Source: Chamaecrista fasciculata
Taxonomy: Eukaryota; Streptophyta; Magnoliopsida; Fabales; Fabaceae
Length of the DNA stretch: 64,000 nucleotides
NCBI GenBank assembly: GCA_003254925.1
Contig: QANZ01005013.1
Span: 1 to 64,000 of the forward strand
Direction: 5' to 3'
Under the pieces are notes generated by a model that did no database searches, was not told the origin of the DNA, and saw nothing but the letters and a program-made list of their open reading frames with translations. A program made the position numbers and the translations under genes. This document shows, piece after piece, positions 1-12,478 of this stretch. Positions within the stretch are counted from its first letter, which is position 1. Every line of letters starts with the position of its first letter.

Positions 1-90
1 TGGGTCCGGGTATGGGGATGATAATTTCTGATGAGTATGGGGACGGGGATCAAGGTACCCTACCCATGATCATCCCTACTTCCCTCCTTC
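1..90. mobile_element. Edge fragment of a GGGTA/GGGGA-rich hAT-like MITE
   Basis: The window opens inside a G-rich stretch built from repeats of the type GGTATGGGGATGA, ending near CATCCCTA. The same wording (ATGGGTACGGGTCCGGGTAT) recurs at about 14850-14970 inside a hAT element, so this is probably the right end of a related non-autonomous element cut by the window edge. Its left end is not visible. Confidence 0.35.
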
Positions 91-2130
91 CATAAATGAA
101 TGAGCAAGGTAAAAATAAATAAAGTTGATTTATCTTGCAAAATAAAAACTTAACATGCAAAGATTAAGTACCACATCACCATTGAAATATTAGTGGGTTA
201 ATCATATATGATTTTGAAGCTTCGAATTTAAAACCAATTTTATAGATATGTAACCACATTTGAACCTTTAAAAAGATATGAGATTAAATTTGAAACATTT
301 TAGAAATATATAAAACCAAATTTGAGTCCAAGACCATGCCAGCTTTCTTTCTCCTCCAAGCCAATTATTCACGTCACATTTAATTGAGGGAGATTGACAT
401 AATTTAAAGTGAGACTAACAGTATAACCTTTTGCGAAAATATGAGACCAAAACTGAAAAAAAAAAAAATATTAGCCTAATTTGCATCTTGATCAATAATA
501 GGTCAAAATTACACTTTGACCTTCAATTTTTATAAAAAAAGATAACTATAACTTCCTTGAAAAAAATTAATTTAAGGGCAATCAATCTAACTTTTAATGT
601 TGAGATTAAACTAGTTCGAGTTTCATGTGATAAAGTATTGGATTTGTGTATATAAATATATGAATGTGGAAAAAAATATTTTATAACTAAAATATTTAAA
701 ACGAAATAATACAACATCTTACTACATCATATATAATTTAATTTTTTCTTTATTATTTAATATGAGAATCTCCAACACCTAAGAGATATAATCATATAAA
801 TAACGATTCTTTAGTTTGAATAGACTAAAGATGATTGTTTGAAGGCATCAAATGTCGTCCTAATCCTACCATCATCAATTCCTTTATCAAACATAAATAT
901 CATCAATTCCTTATCAAACATAAATATAAGCTGATATATGCCGTAATGGTATACTAAACATCTCATTGATGCTAAGCTGATGACAGTTCACTGCTAAGGA
1001 GCTGATTACATCATGGTTAATTTAACATATGGACTTCGTTGGTTATAAAATCATGTTTATCGTTAACTTTTAATCAACATATTAATAAAATGACTAAATT
1101 AACTAAGTTTTATAATTTTATATTTTATGGATTATATTAAAACACATGTCATCTTTCACTTATAAAATCAGTAATTTACTCAATTTTAAATTATAAAGAC
1201 TTAATTGCAATTTTTAAACTACTATAATGCAATAATTTTTTTTAATGAAAATGCAGAAACTAACAAAAATTACAAGCATAGGCAATTCATGTACATTTGA
1301 AACATTTTAGGAAAATGTGATAATATTAAAAGAAAGAAGAAAATATCCCACAAGAAACCGGATCCTCTGTATTGAGATTTTTTAGAGTTATCCGTAATTT
1401 GATAAATTTTGACCGCCTGATTTTATCTCCTTTGTTAGGATCTTTACACATGACAGACAATTTGCAAAACGCATAAATGAAACGCTACGTTTTAAATTGA
1501 TGTGTGAAACAAAATCAAATATATAGATGTTCCAATTGTAGAGAATTTGGGTCTATCAACCAACTACACCAAACATAAACAAAAATGAGTGGGTGTCCAA
1601 TCCTATTCCTTTTTTCTAATCACATTCATTTCCAAATTCCTTGTGGGTTGTAGATTAACAAAGAAAGTTTTATTTCCTAATTCCTTATCTCATTTATTTT
1701 CCTCCTAAAAATCTTGTTAATCCGTCACATAATTTTTAGTTTAATCTCAAAATTATTTTAATTTGAAACTCAAGCTGGTTAATTAATATATTATTTTAAT
1801 AATTTATTAGATAGAAACAAGGTAACATACTTATGAATTATGATTATCACATTGAATTGATTCAATTGTAACTTTCCTAGCTCTACAAGGATTCAAATCC
1901 ACTTTAGAACCAGAGAGTGTTGGCGTGTACGGCTTCGATTTAATCGGAGGATTTTAAGTCTATCACATCAACGGCCAGTAAGAACTCCAGTTCACTGCAG
2001 GAAAAAACAAATTAGAAAAGGCATTTACAATAACGAACATTTCTACTCAGTGCTCCAAAACGGATAACCAAGGAAAAATAAAACTAATAATAATTAGATT
2101 TAGTTAATTTATTGATCCATATAATTTATG
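91..2130. other. AT-rich intergenic DNA
   Basis: I see no coding or RNA gene here. Around 190-470 the text alternates phrases like AGATATGAGATTAAATTTG and ATGAGACCAAAACTG, the wording of the inverted-repeat element at 2137-2518, so a decayed partial copy of that family is likely. A short direct repeat (ATCAATTCC...ATAAATAT) lies near 875-925. The rest is low-complexity AT-rich sequence. Confidence 0.5.
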
Positions 2131-2136
2131 TTAATT

Positions 2137-2518
2137 TTTAGATCAAAGTAAATTTTTGGTTTCATATCTTTTTCTCACGTCTCAATTTAGTCCTATATAT
2201 TTTTTTTGTTGTATTTTTTTTCTCATATCTTTTAGTCAGGTTGCAAATTTGATCTCATATCTTTTTATCAGGTTGCATATTTAATCTTATATATTTTGGT
2301 TAAGTTACAAATTGGTCTTATATCTTTATAAAAGGTTCTACATTATGAGACTAACGGTGAAATTTTTTACAAATATATGAGATCAAATTTGCAATAAAAA
2401 GATAAGCGACCAATTATACACCTAATCAAAAGATATATGAGACTAAAAGTACAATAAAAAATACGAGACTAAATTAAGAATTGAACAAAAAATATGAGAC
2501 CAAATCTGTGCTTTGGCC
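2137..2518. mobile_element. Palindromic MITE, 'tagtctcatat' type
   Basis: The left end (AGATCAAAGTAAATTTTTGG, then TTTCATATCTTTTTCTC) is the imperfect reverse complement of the right end (AAAAATATGAGACCAAATCT, then GTGCTTTGGCC). The arms pair over most of the ~380 bp. It has no coding capacity. This fits a non-autonomous fold-back DNA element, but I found no clean target duplication. Confidence 0.6.
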
Positions 2519-2967
2519 TAATTTTTAAATAAGTCTATAGGGTTTACATTAATTTTTAAAATAGATCTAGGTATTTTACTATTTTACACTAGTTTTTAAA
2601 GAAGTACATGTAGTTTTAATTTTTTTAAGAATCAATCAATAATGTAATCTCTAAAAAATGATGGATTTTTATCAATATATTTATTTTTGAAAAATATGAT
2701 TACAATCAAATTAGTTATTTTGTCAAAGAATTAATTTGTATATAAAAATTAATATAATTTTTTAACGTTAATTATTAACCGTAATATTGATAAAAATTAT
2801 AATCATATTATATTTATCATTAAATTTTAGTTTGGATCTTCTATAAAATGGTCAAATTGATTATGCGTAAATTGTACCTTTTAAAAATAAATCTTATAGT
2901 TTTATCTTTCAATGAATAAATTAAAAATATTATTAATTTTCATATATCAAATTATTAATTTATTTTG
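2519..2967. other. AT-rich spacer
   Basis: Very AT-rich sequence between two palindromic elements, with no feature recognised. Confidence 0.4.
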
Positions 2968-3800
2968 TGCAAAAGTACGATTTTCGTCTCTTATTTTTTT
3001 TGGGTAAGTTGTAATCTGGCCCTTTTTATATTTTTCTTGCAATTTTAGTCATATATCTTTTTCAAAAGTTTCACTCTTTAGTCCAAACGACTGAATATGA
3101 CCATATATCTCTCTTAGTTCAAATTTAATTACAACGAATTTACTACATGTTACTCTTGACGAATCCTTTCTTTGCCTAGTTGTCAGCAAATAAGATCAAA
3201 TCTCCAAAAGTGGATCGCTCATTTCAGAGTTAAACGAACGAAGTTTGTCATATCTTTCTAGTTTCAAGTCCGATTGCAACGAGTTATTTTTTATGATTCA
3301 ATTTTCTGTCCATTTGGGATCGTTATGGAATGAAGTCAAATCAGCCCGAAAGTAGTTTCATAATTTTTCACTTTCTTGGTTCTAGAATCACTTTCGACCT
3401 AGTTTGACCTCATTTGTTGACAGTACCAATTCGCCATAAAAAGGACTCGTCAAGAGTAACACATAGCTTCGAACTTGTCACAAATTTAAACAACAGAGAT
3501 ATAACCATTTTTTTTTACTTTGAAACGAGTGATTCACTTTTAAATCTAATTTGATATTGTTTGTTGATAGTCCCAACTAGATAAAAAAAATGATTTGTTA
3601 AGAATAGCATATAGCTTTGAACTCGTCACAATCAGACTTAAAATGATAGAGATATGACCACATTGAATCGTCGCCTCATATAGACTACATAGTGAAACTT
3701 TTGAGAAAGATATAAGACCAAAATCAAAGGAAAAAAAAAAAGATAAAAAGCTACAATGCAAGTTACCCCAAAGATAAGAGACCGAAATCGCATTTTGACT
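2968..3800. mobile_element. MULE-like palindromic element, 850-bp family, copy 1
   Basis: The ends TGCAAAAGTACGATTTTCGT and, inverted, AGTCAAAATGCGATTTCGGT define an inverted repeat of about 830 bp. The interior repeats phrases such as GTCATATCTTTCTAGTTTC and ACTCTTGACGAATCC that are also found at 7286-8130, 11380-11780 and 57264-57714, so this is a dispersed family. A 9-bp TTTATTTTG/TTTATTTTT pair at the borders could be the target duplication (8 of 9 match), as expected for Mutator-like elements. It is non-coding. Confidence 0.62.
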
Positions 3801-4310
3801 TTTATTTTTTTTAATTATGTTTCTATATTTAATTATTTACATTTGTAATTAAAATCATGTCATTAAGTAATAAAAATCTTATCTTCTAATAATTAGTTTG
3901 GAAACAATTTTGTCTGCTAATAATGAAGTGGTAGGGAGAAAAAATTTCACAAGGGCAAAGATCAATATGCAATGGAAGTGAATTAGAATTTGAGTTACTT
4001 TAATTTTTAAAAAAATGATTAAAATTTAATTAAAAAATAGTATAAAAACTTTGTTGAATGCAATACTTTTTAGATAATATTATCTAATAACAGAATTATA
4101 ATTTTATAATATTTGAATTACAAAAATTAAACTCACACGCAGTGAATTAAACATTGATGTAAAACCTATTTACATATTAAGAAAACAAAAAAGCGCAGGA
4201 ACAGTTGAAGACACCCGTAGGCGCATTTTAGCATTGTGCGCGTCCAATACCAAGGTCTCCTACTTGTATAACCCGAACGTTAAAACCGCCCTCTTCCCTC
4301 AATTTTCTTC
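3801..4310. other. Upstream region of the DUF1639 gene
   Basis: AT-rich sequence becoming more GC-balanced after about 4190. No gene is seen. The last ~100 bp form the proximal promoter of the gene that follows. Confidence 0.4.
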
Positions 4311-4313
4311 ACT

Positions 4314-4323
4314 TATATATAAA
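4314..4323 (+). promoter_or_regulatory. TATA box of the DUF1639 gene
   Basis: TATATATAAA lies about 255 bp before the first in-frame ATG (4577). It is followed by a pyrimidine-rich leader (CTTCCCTC, TCTTCTTTTTCTCTCC) typical of plant 5' UTRs. Confidence 0.5.
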
Positions 4324-4576
4324 CTTGTGTTTCCCGGCGAAGTTCTCCCAAAAAAATTATAAAGAAAAAAAGAGAGAGATCACAATCTTCCCTCAAATCG
4401 AAGACGTCTTCTTTTTCTCTCCGATGATTCTCACGTTTTCCCGAGAAAATCCTCAGCTACCAAAGCTCTGAATCCCTTTCCTTGCTCCTCCATACCTATT
4501 TCTCTCTTTTTCATTTCTGAATAATAATACTCCTTGCTCGATTTTTTGATTTCTCTCCGTTTGATTCCTCCGATAA

Positions 4577-5826
4577 ATGGTGTATCTGGGATTCGGAGAA
4601 GACAGAGCAGCGAGAGTTCCAGCACCGCCGCCGCCGGCGTCAATGGCGATGGGTCCCGAGAGATCCAAGCCTCTGCACAATTTCACATTGCCGTGTTTGA
4701 AGTGGGGGAATCAGAGGTACCTGAGGTGTATGAAAGTCACTGCTGATGCCGATGCCGACGCCGCCGTCGTCGGTGCTGCGACTGAGGGGGAAAATCGGCG
4801 GTATCCGCCGATGAGGTCGGAGAACTCGGCGGCGACTCGGAAGAGGGAATTGGAGGCCGAGAAGAAGCCTGCGAGCGCCAGGGATTTGGAGAAGAAGACG
4901 AGGATTTCAAAATCAAGAATCGATAGCGATGAGGAGGACGGGATCGAAGCGGTGAGGGAGAAGATAATGTTTGATCTGAAGACTGCGGCGGATAAAATGA
5001 AGGATGCGATTTTGCGGAAGGAGGTGGCTGAAGACAACGACGACGAAGACGACGACCAAGAGCGTGAGCCACCTGCTGCTTCTTCTCCGGCCCCGCCGGC
5101 GGCACCGGCATCGGCATCGGTGGCGGCTCCGGTCGAGGCGAGGCCGTGGAATCTGAGGACAAGGAGAGCGGCGTGCAAGGCTCCGATCGTCGCCGGAGGG
5201 AGTGGAAAGGGTTTGAAGATTGAGGAGAAGAAACTCAACAATCACTCGCCGTTGAGAACTGACGGTAACATTGTGAAGTCGCCGAAATTGAGAATCTCGC
5301 CGGAGAAGGCTGAAAGACCCAAATTCTCAGTGCCTCTGTCGAGAAAGGAAATCGAGGAAGATTTCATGGCGATGGTCGGTCACCGGCCACCGCGGCGGCC
5401 AAAGAAGAGGAACAGAAACGTTCAAAAGGATTTGGATGTAAGTCGATTTTCTTTCTCAATATTGCATTTCGCTTTTTTTATGACAGAAACTCAATTCAAC
5501 TCCAGTTTTCGCTTTCTCTTGAAGATCAAATTTCAAATCCTCAATTCTCATACTTGATTTTTCATTTTCCATACAGACCCTCTTCCCTGGTTTGTGGCTA
5601 TCGGAAGTTACAGTCGACTCTTACAAAGTTGCAGAAGCTCCTGACAATGGAAAGGTTGGACAAAATTTCCATCTTTCCATCTTTCTGATAATCTTTGAGT
5701 GAATCAGATCGAAGTTGTATTGCAAATTGATTCTCATGTTTGGGAGCTACTCTGTTTTCTCTGTGTTTTTGTTGGATTGATTGTTCATGGACTAACTCTT
5801 GAATTCGTTGTTTCCTGTAGAAGTAG
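4577..5826 (+). CDS. DUF1639 family protein
   Basis: Plant-specific protein of unknown biochemical role. The coding exons I deduce are 4577-5437, 5577-5654 and 5821-5826, all with GT/AG borders and phase-0 junctions, giving 314 residues. The last exon encodes only Lys-stop. Family marks are the N-terminal KPLHNFTLPCLKWGNQRYLR (residues 31-50 from the first ATG) and the C-terminal DUF1639 block: FSVPLSRKEIEEDFMAMVGH (from residue 250), a basic RPPRRPKKRNR stretch, then LFPGLWLSEVTVDSYKV across the exon 1/2 junction. The middle is low complexity, with an acidic run and an Ala/Pro-rich run, so it is probably disordered. The start is uncertain: ATG 4577 is the first in frame, but ATG 4643 (MAMGPERSKPLHNF) matches the usual family N-terminus better and would give 292 residues. 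The basic C-terminal patch suggests possible nuclear location (inference). Confidence 0.9.
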
Positions 5827-6885
5827 GTAGCATTGAGATTGGCAGCCAAAGTTGACAACTTCAAAAAGGCTTCTCTGTTCGTGGATTATTGATAATTTGT
5901 GACACCAGCAGCTAGTTCGTGTGTTGGATATATCATATATCTCTCTGATGTGGGGTTTTGATGGATGATCTGAGTTTTTTTTCCTTTTCTTCCCAGTAAC
6001 ATCTGGTGTAAGCCTTGTTACTTTGAATGCTAATTTTGATTCTCTTAAATATAACTCATTCTTTGTGTTTATGAGAATAATTCCCTACAGAGAAACGACT
6101 TTTATATAATGTGATGGAATGGAATGGAACAGAATAGTGCAATTAAGCTTATTATATATGAATATATCTCCTAGGACTCAGGTTAAAATGTCCAGCTTTC
6201 AGCTTCAATACAATGGTTCTTTCTACTTATTAGCCTTGTTATGTCTGGTTTTAATGGCTTCCTTATCGCTTAACTATACGTGCTTGGCGTTTCGGGCTAC
6301 CACATTGCTTTTGGGATCATTTTTAGAATTGCCATTTCTTTTACAGTCCCAAAAACTAAAAAATGATCAAGCCTAGCCATAGGTTTATAGAGTTATCTTC
6401 ATTCCTGAAGCAACAAGAATGAAAAATTTGTGAAATGTTAATATGATTGCAGTTGTTTCTATTGTTCACTTCCATTGGTGTTCTTGGTTGTAACTTGTGA
6501 GTTGTGAGCACTTGTCCATTGTCAATTGCTATATTTCTTGCTTATATTTTTCTGTGTCCAACTTTCACGAAGATGAACTAGTTGTGAAGTGCTTCAGTCC
6601 GTCCAATTTGATTTAGAGTGAAATATCAAATATGTTTCTTAAGCAACCCCCTTTCACATCATATTTTACATTTTCTATCCTCTTGTTAACATCTTCTATG
6701 CCCTCACACCTTTTTTTTTCTTTCGGTAAAACGTTGGTATTACCAATATTAAAACTACGATTGATAGACAAATAAATTAGTAATTAAAATGAGACAAACA
6801 TTAAAGAGAACTAGGTCCAAAATTCCCCTAGTCAACTAGTCATGCAACTTTTAGAGATTAGTATGTTCAATGTTCAGTTTTATTA
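5827..6885. other. 3' flank of the DUF1639 gene
   Basis: The first part (to about 6110) is probably 3' UTR, with T-rich and AATAA-like tracts. After that I see no gene. The short open frames here lack any family resemblance. Confidence 0.4.
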
Positions 6886-7124
6886 CAAGAAGCATAATGT
6901 ATGTCCCACACTTGAAATAAATATAGAAAAATAAAGAGTATTTAAATTGTGAGATCATTATATATTTATATTCAATAAATCAATTTTTTGAGATGATTTA
7001 TGATCCCCAAATATTTGTTTTTTATTGTNATGAATATGTGTCGTGTCGGTGTCGTACGGGTGTCGGACACTGACACGTGTCCGACACGGCGACACGCCTT
7101 CAAAATGAAGTGTCCATGCTTCTT
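6886..7124. mobile_element. hAT-like MITE (CGACACGTGTCG type), contains a single N
   Basis: The ends AAGAAGCATAATGTATGTCC and, inverted, AAGAAGCATGGACACTTCAT pair. Near the right end is a run of GTGTCGGACAC and CCGACACGGCGACAC motifs that recurs in the better-preserved element at 42780-43097. The target duplication is not clear. One N sits at 7029 beside the GTGTCG block. Confidence 0.5.
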
Positions 7125-7285
7125 AGGTTACAATTGTGCAATATAGATGATGACGTTAGTATTACAATATTCGTTTGAGACTGAAATATTAAAATTAAAA
7201 GTATGTGATCTTATCATGTAAACAATAATATGGATATAAAATTATAAAACAGCAACGGTGGGACACATTATGTCATTTTTTATAA

Positions 7286-8130
7286 GGTCAAAAATCTATT
7301 TTGGTCCCTAAAGTTTACCCAAAGTTTTGTTTTGGTCTCTAAAATTTTTTTGTTCCATTTTGGTCCTTAATGTTTCCTAAAATCTTTACCGTTGGTCTCT
7401 AACTATTTAATATGATCATATTTTCCTCGTTTCAAATTCGAATACGATTAAATTAGAACTCCAAGTTAAATTTGATGAGTTCTTTATTGGCCTAGTTGGA
7501 GTCGTCGACAAACGAGGTCAAATCGGACATGAAATTAGACTCGAATGTAGGCTGCTTGTTTTATGAATTTGGTCATACCTCTCTCAATTCAATGTGGAAT
7601 GCAGTGAAATCGGAGTTACAAATTACTCTTGAGTAATTTCTCTATCCAGTTAGGTCATTGAAAAACGAGATCAAATAATACTCAGAAAATGAGTTTGGTC
7701 AAAACATTAATATAACTTTCGGAATATTAATTATTTAATCTCATTTGTCAAAAGTCCTAACTAGACAAGGAAAGAACTTATCAAAAGTAACTTGTAGTTT
7801 TGATACTGTTGCATTCAGACTTGAGACAAGATAGATATGGCCAAATTCATGAAACAAGCAAAACATTTTTTAGCCCCATCTTATGTTCAATTTGACCTCG
7901 TTTGCCGATAAATCCAACTAGAGAAATTAAAAAAAAAATTATCAAATTTAACTTGTAACTTTGATTAATCGCATTCATATTTAAAACGAGAAAGATATGA
8001 CCATATTCAATAATTAGGGGCTAATGATAAAACTTTTAGGAAACATTAAGGATCAAAATAGAACAAAAAAATATCAGAGATCAAAATTAAATTTTAAGTA
8101 AATATTAGAGACCAAAATAGATTTTTGACC
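7286..8130. mobile_element. MULE-like palindromic element, 850-bp family, copy 2
   Basis: The terminal inverted repeat GGTCAAAAATCTATTTTGGT is perfect at both ends. The 845-bp interior has repeated arms with phrases such as CATATTTTCCTCGTTTC, GTCGACAAACGAGGTCAAAT and TTGACCTCGTTTGCC. The flanks TTTTTATAA and TTTTTGATAA look like a slightly altered 9-bp duplication. Non-coding; the best-preserved member of the family in this window. Confidence 0.72.
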
Positions 8131-8265
8131 TTTTTGATAATAATTAGACATTATTCCCTAGTTAATCATTAGAAATTATTTCTTTATTTAAAGAAATAAG
8201 TTTTGTTTATATTAACAAAATCTTTTTACATATACACAATCCAATTCGATTTCAAAATATCATAC

Positions 8266-8370
8266 TTTATAAATTCAACTTTTTAATTGGAGTTATTGGC
8301 AAACGTTGATTTATCACATTTTATAAACTCAATTTTTTAGTTGGAGTTATCGGCAAACGCTGATTTATCA
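8266..8370. repeat. Two-copy tandem repeat, unit about 53 bp
   Basis: The phrase TTTTATAAACTCAATTTTTT, then AGTTGGAGTTATCGGCAAAC and GCTGATTTATC, follows an earlier copy with a few substitutions (TTTATAAATTCAACTTTTTA and so on). Two adjacent copies are present. Confidence 0.65.
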
Positions 8371-9935
8371 ACCGACTCACTTGATGATTGCTGACGTAAA
8401 TTTTGTTTTTGTTTTAAGGCAAACATGATCATTAGTCATTACTATCACATTTCACCTTTTTTTTTAGGCAAATGTGTCCTTTTCATCTTTGACAGAAAAA
8501 ACCTAGGTTTTCCACTCCCACTATTTTATCTTCTAAGTTTGTTTTATGGTTGGGTAGCGAGTCTCAATAGTTCTGACGAGTTTTGCCTTGTATTTCTTCT
8601 CCGAAAAGTTGCGCAAACAAGGAGTTTCTAGTCTTGAGATTTGTCTGATGCTATTTTATTTTTTGTTTTGACCAGAACAACCATTTGAACAATAACAAAG
8701 ATACTCCATGATATTGTTTCAATATGTCGATGGAAACAGTTCCACCAGTTTCGTCTGCTGTGAGCTTTTCTTCTAACGATTTTCCCAAGTATAAACTAGG
8801 ATTTGACAATAATTCTGGATGATCCAATGGAGGATAACCATGGTCCTCTGTTGAAGGAGGTCATTGAACAAGAAGCTTCCCATTGAGACAGTGAAAAAGA
8901 TGAAATAGTGGGAGTGAAAAACTTCCATTAAATTAAGGTTATGAAAATATAGAAGATCCACTTTCATATAAAATACAAGTTATAAAAATATAGAGGATCC
9001 ACTCCATTAAATTAAGGTTCAAATTTGTATTAAAAAATTGTTTACATTTAATATTTATCTGTTCTAGAATAAATTTGCTTCTAATAAAAAATAATTATAT
9101 GAAAATAAAAGAAAAAACTATTGCTTCATGGGATTTTTTACGTCCTTAAGATTTGGTAATATATTAGTTTATTTTTTTTTGTAAAAAAACATATGCCGGA
9201 AATGAGTCAATGCATGCATGATGGTTAAACTTGAAATGGAAATGTTAGAAGAAGTCGTTTGGCAGAGGAAGCGGAATCTCAACCACTCGTTTTGCTCGTG
9301 TGGATTTATACGCCTGCCTGTTTGGCATTGGATACTATATTAACTTTTTTTAAAAATAAATAAATAAATAAATAAATTATTTTTCATTTAGATATAATAA
9401 TAAATATAATTTACCCTACAAATAATTCTTTATTATAATATATAACAAGTATAATTTCCCCTACAACGATATAATGATAAAAAAAAAACTAACAATTATA
9501 TCGTTTTATATATTAAAACTGTGTTTTAGTTTTTTAAAGACGAAATTATTAGTTCGATGATCTTTCAAAAATTAAATTATTAGTTTATTTTATATAATAT
9601 TTATTTTAAGCAAAATAATTAATGAAGGCACTTAAAATTTTCTAATATTCTAAAATATATTTAAATTACAATATTGAGTAAATGATAATTGGATATTAAT
9701 TTATCTTTACATAATATGAAAACCATAAATGAAAATACTAAAGAAACTAAATCATAAATTATACATTATACATTAGAGATGAATTTTAAGTTATCTTAAT
9801 AATGGAAGAAATGTGAGTAGAATAGATAAAAATTATTAATGTAGGATATAGAAAAGAAACATAGATAAAATATTATTTTAGAGTGTCAATGAGGTATATA
9901 GTAGCATGAATGGAAGTTGATAGTCTAATACACAA
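8371..9935. other. AT-rich intergenic DNA
   Basis: No gene recognised. A short direct repeat, CCATTAAATTAAGGTT, occurs near 8928 and 9004. Open frames in this stretch show no known domain. Confidence 0.4.

Positions 9936-10014
<79 letters not shown>
9936..10014. repeat. (TTA)n microsatellite running into an assembly gap
   Basis: An uninterrupted ATT/TTA trinucleotide tract of about 79 bp ends exactly where the N gap begins, so its true length is unknown. Confidence 0.95.
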
Positions 10015-10843
10015 NNNNNNNNNNNNNNNNNNNNNNNNNNNNNNNNNNNNNNNNNNNNNNNNNNNNNNNNNNNNNNNNNNNNNNNNNNNNNNNNNNNNNN
10101 NNNNNNNNNNNNNNNNNNNNNNNNNNNNNNNNNNNNNNNNNNNNNNNNNNNNNNNNNNNNNNNNNNNNNNNNNNNNNNNNNNNNNNNNNNNNNNNNNNNN
10201 NNNNNNNNNNNNNNNNNNNNNNNNNNNNNNNNNNNNNNNNNNNNNNNNNNNNNNNNNNNNNNNNNNNNNNNNNNNNNNNNNNNNNNNNNNNNNNNNNNNN
10301 NNNNNNNNNNNNNNNNNNNNNNNNNNNNNNNNNNNNNNNNNNNNNNNNNNNNNNNNNNNNNNNNNNNNNNNNNNNNNNNNNNNNNNNNNNNNNNNNNNNN
10401 NNNNNNNNNNNNNNNNNNNNNNNNNNNNNNNNNNNNNNNNNNNNNNNNNNNNNNNNNNNNNNNNNNNNNNNNNNNNNNNNNNNNNNNNNNNNNNNNNNNN
10501 NNNNNNNNNNNNNNNNNNNNNNNNNNNNNNNNNNNNNNNNNNNNNNNNNNNNNNNNNNNNNNNNNNNNNNNNNNNNNNNNNNNNNNNNNNNNNNNNNNNN
10601 NNNNNNNNNNNNNNNNNNNNNNNNNNNNNNNNNNNNNNNNNNNNNNNNNNNNNNNNNNNNNNNNNNNNNNNNNNNNNNNNNNNNNNNNNNNNNNNNNNNN
10701 NNNNNNNNNNNNNNNNNNNNNNNNNNNNNNNNNNNNNNNNNNNNNNNNNNNNNNNNNNNNNNNNNNNNNNNNNNNNNNNNNNNNNNNNNNNNNNNNNNNN
10801 NNNNNNNNNNNNNNNNNNNNNNNNNNNNNNNNNNNNNNNNNNN
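10015..10843. other. Assembly gap (829 N)
   Basis: A run of N. The long apparent open frames across it are artefacts of translating Ns. Confidence 0.99.
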
Positions 10844-11379
10844 TTTTTTTTTTAATTTATATTTTGGCACTTTATTTAAAACTAATTTAGCTAAAATCTA
10901 AAATGACCTTATGTGGATTTTATTAAAATATATATTAAATTATACATCAAAATGTTAATACAAATTATAAGTTAATTTTTTTCATTACTCTATATAATTT
11001 ACATGATTTTTAATTGAGTTTCTATAAATTTAATATATGTAATTGAATCTTCGTACTTTAGTTTAGACTTTAGTTACGTGATAGAGTTACAATCGTCGAT
11101 CGCCCTAACTCAGTGCAAGTAACAAGGTTTGAGCAAAATAAGGATGAATTTATAGGGTGATCATCAAATAATAATGTCACCCCAAAATTAATTAAACTCA
11201 CAATAACATGCCAAATGAAATTAATAACTACAGTCATTTAAAACTGCCGAAACTACTTGTCAACATTTCACTTGGTGTTTTGATTTATATGTTAAAATGT
11301 AACAAATAGATAAATAGTAGTGTGTTATAGTTAATATTGAGTAGTAATCAAAGATAATTCTAGTTATGTCTAAATTGTC
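10844..11379. other. AT-rich intergenic DNA
   Basis: No feature recognised after the gap apart from the short T tract at its edge. Confidence 0.4.
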
Positions 11380-11780
11380 TCAAATTTACTTTTAATATGC
11401 GATTTGATTTCATTTATTAGCGAATTTAACTTAGCATAGAAAAAAATACTTCAAGAGTTAATACATTGTTTCAAACTCGTTGGAGATGGATTTTAAACAA
11501 GAAATATAAGGCCAAATTCAGTTGTTTGACCGTGAAACGAGATATCCACTTTTATGACTCGATTTCACCTCATTTGTTGATTGTTTCAAAGTACTTGTCA
11601 AAAGAAATTCGTAGCTTTAGATTCGCAATTAAGTTTTAAATGAGAGAGACATGTTCACATTTAATATTTTTTAGATCAATTTAAAACACCATAAAAACAT
11701 ATATGACCAATCTAAAATACACATGAAAGATAAGAGACCAATTTGAAACCTTAGGGACCAATTTGAGACTTCGGCCATTG
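11380..11780. mobile_element. Partial copy of the 850-bp MULE-like family
   Basis: Shares interior phrases with the copies at 2968 and 7286: GACCGTGAAACGAGATATCC, TTTCACCTCATTTGTTGA, and AGAGACCAATTTG near the right end. The left arm is degraded, so this is a decayed copy. Confidence 0.5.
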
Positions 11781-12009
11781 AGTTGGGTCTAAGATTTCAT
11801 CATTAGTTGTGAACTTGTGATAGAATTTTAAAATATATCATTAATTTATTTAATACCTGACTACTTTTTAAAATATATCATAAACTAAAATTCTCCAGTT
11901 ATTTCTTCTTTCTTACATTTTGGTTCTATTATAGAGAAAAAAATGTCCTTAATGCAAAAAATCAAAACTTTTTTGAGTTAAAAATCAATTGTCTTTTTTT
12001 AACGAAAAA

Positions 12010-12205
12010 ATGGATGGAAAACGTTTGAGGGACCAACTGTGTCAAATTTTGGAAAACTGAGGGACTAATATAGAACAAAAAATAACTGAGGGACCAATTT
12101 GAAACACAAAGCATAATTGAAGGACTAATATGGAACGAAAAATAACTGAGGGACCAATTTGGAACATTGAGCATAATTGAGGGACCAAAATATGACTTTG
12201 GCCTA
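12010..12205. repeat. Tandem 'gagggaccaa' repeats, half of a MITE
   Basis: The phrase CTGAGGGACCAATTTGGAAC and near versions occur about five times with ~30-60 bp spacing, ending in TATGACTTTGGCC. The opposite arm expected of a palindromic element is not present, so this looks like one surviving half. Confidence 0.5.
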
Positions 12206-12300
12206 ATATATAATATAAGATATAGTGTATCAAAAAATAATGTTTTCTTCAAAAGTTGTTTATAAATTGTTTAGTATTATAGTCTCATGCTTTATTTTTT

Positions 12301-12468
12301 GGGTTTTGCTATAAAATACACTCCATAACTTAAACTATAGAGTTTTTGTGTCTATCTTTCTCCACTCATTCTTCTTCTTTATTTTGATTTCTATCAATTG
12401 TCTAGAAAAATGTGCTAAAAGTAGAGACAAAAACTTTAAGCTATAGAGTTATTTTTATAACAAAACCC
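12301..12468. mobile_element. 168-bp MULE-type MITE with 9-bp TSD
   Basis: Begins GGGTTTTGCTATAAAATACA and ends with the inverted ATTTTTATAACAAAACCC. The arms also share the inverted pair TAGAGTTTTTGTGTCTAT. The 9-bp direct repeat TTATTTTTT flanks it exactly (12292-12300 and 12469-12477). Small size, long inverted repeats and a 9-bp duplication fit a Mutator-like MITE. Confidence 0.8.
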
Positions 12469-12478
12469 TTATTTTTTT

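Noticed and set aside
4711-5245. Three minus-strand open frames opposite the DUF1639 exon
   Set aside because: Shadows of a GC-rich coding exon; low-complexity Ser/Arg/Pro translations and no family resemblance, while the plus strand has conserved motifs and splice sites.
9910-10890. Open frames of about 290-330 codons across the first N gap (both strands)
   Set aside because: They consist of translated Ns plus an (ATT)n tract; there is no coding evidence.
11962-12252. Repetitive open frame with SFHISPSIMLCVSNWSLSYF-like repeats
   Set aside because: Translation of tandem 'gagggaccaa' MITE repeats, not a gene.
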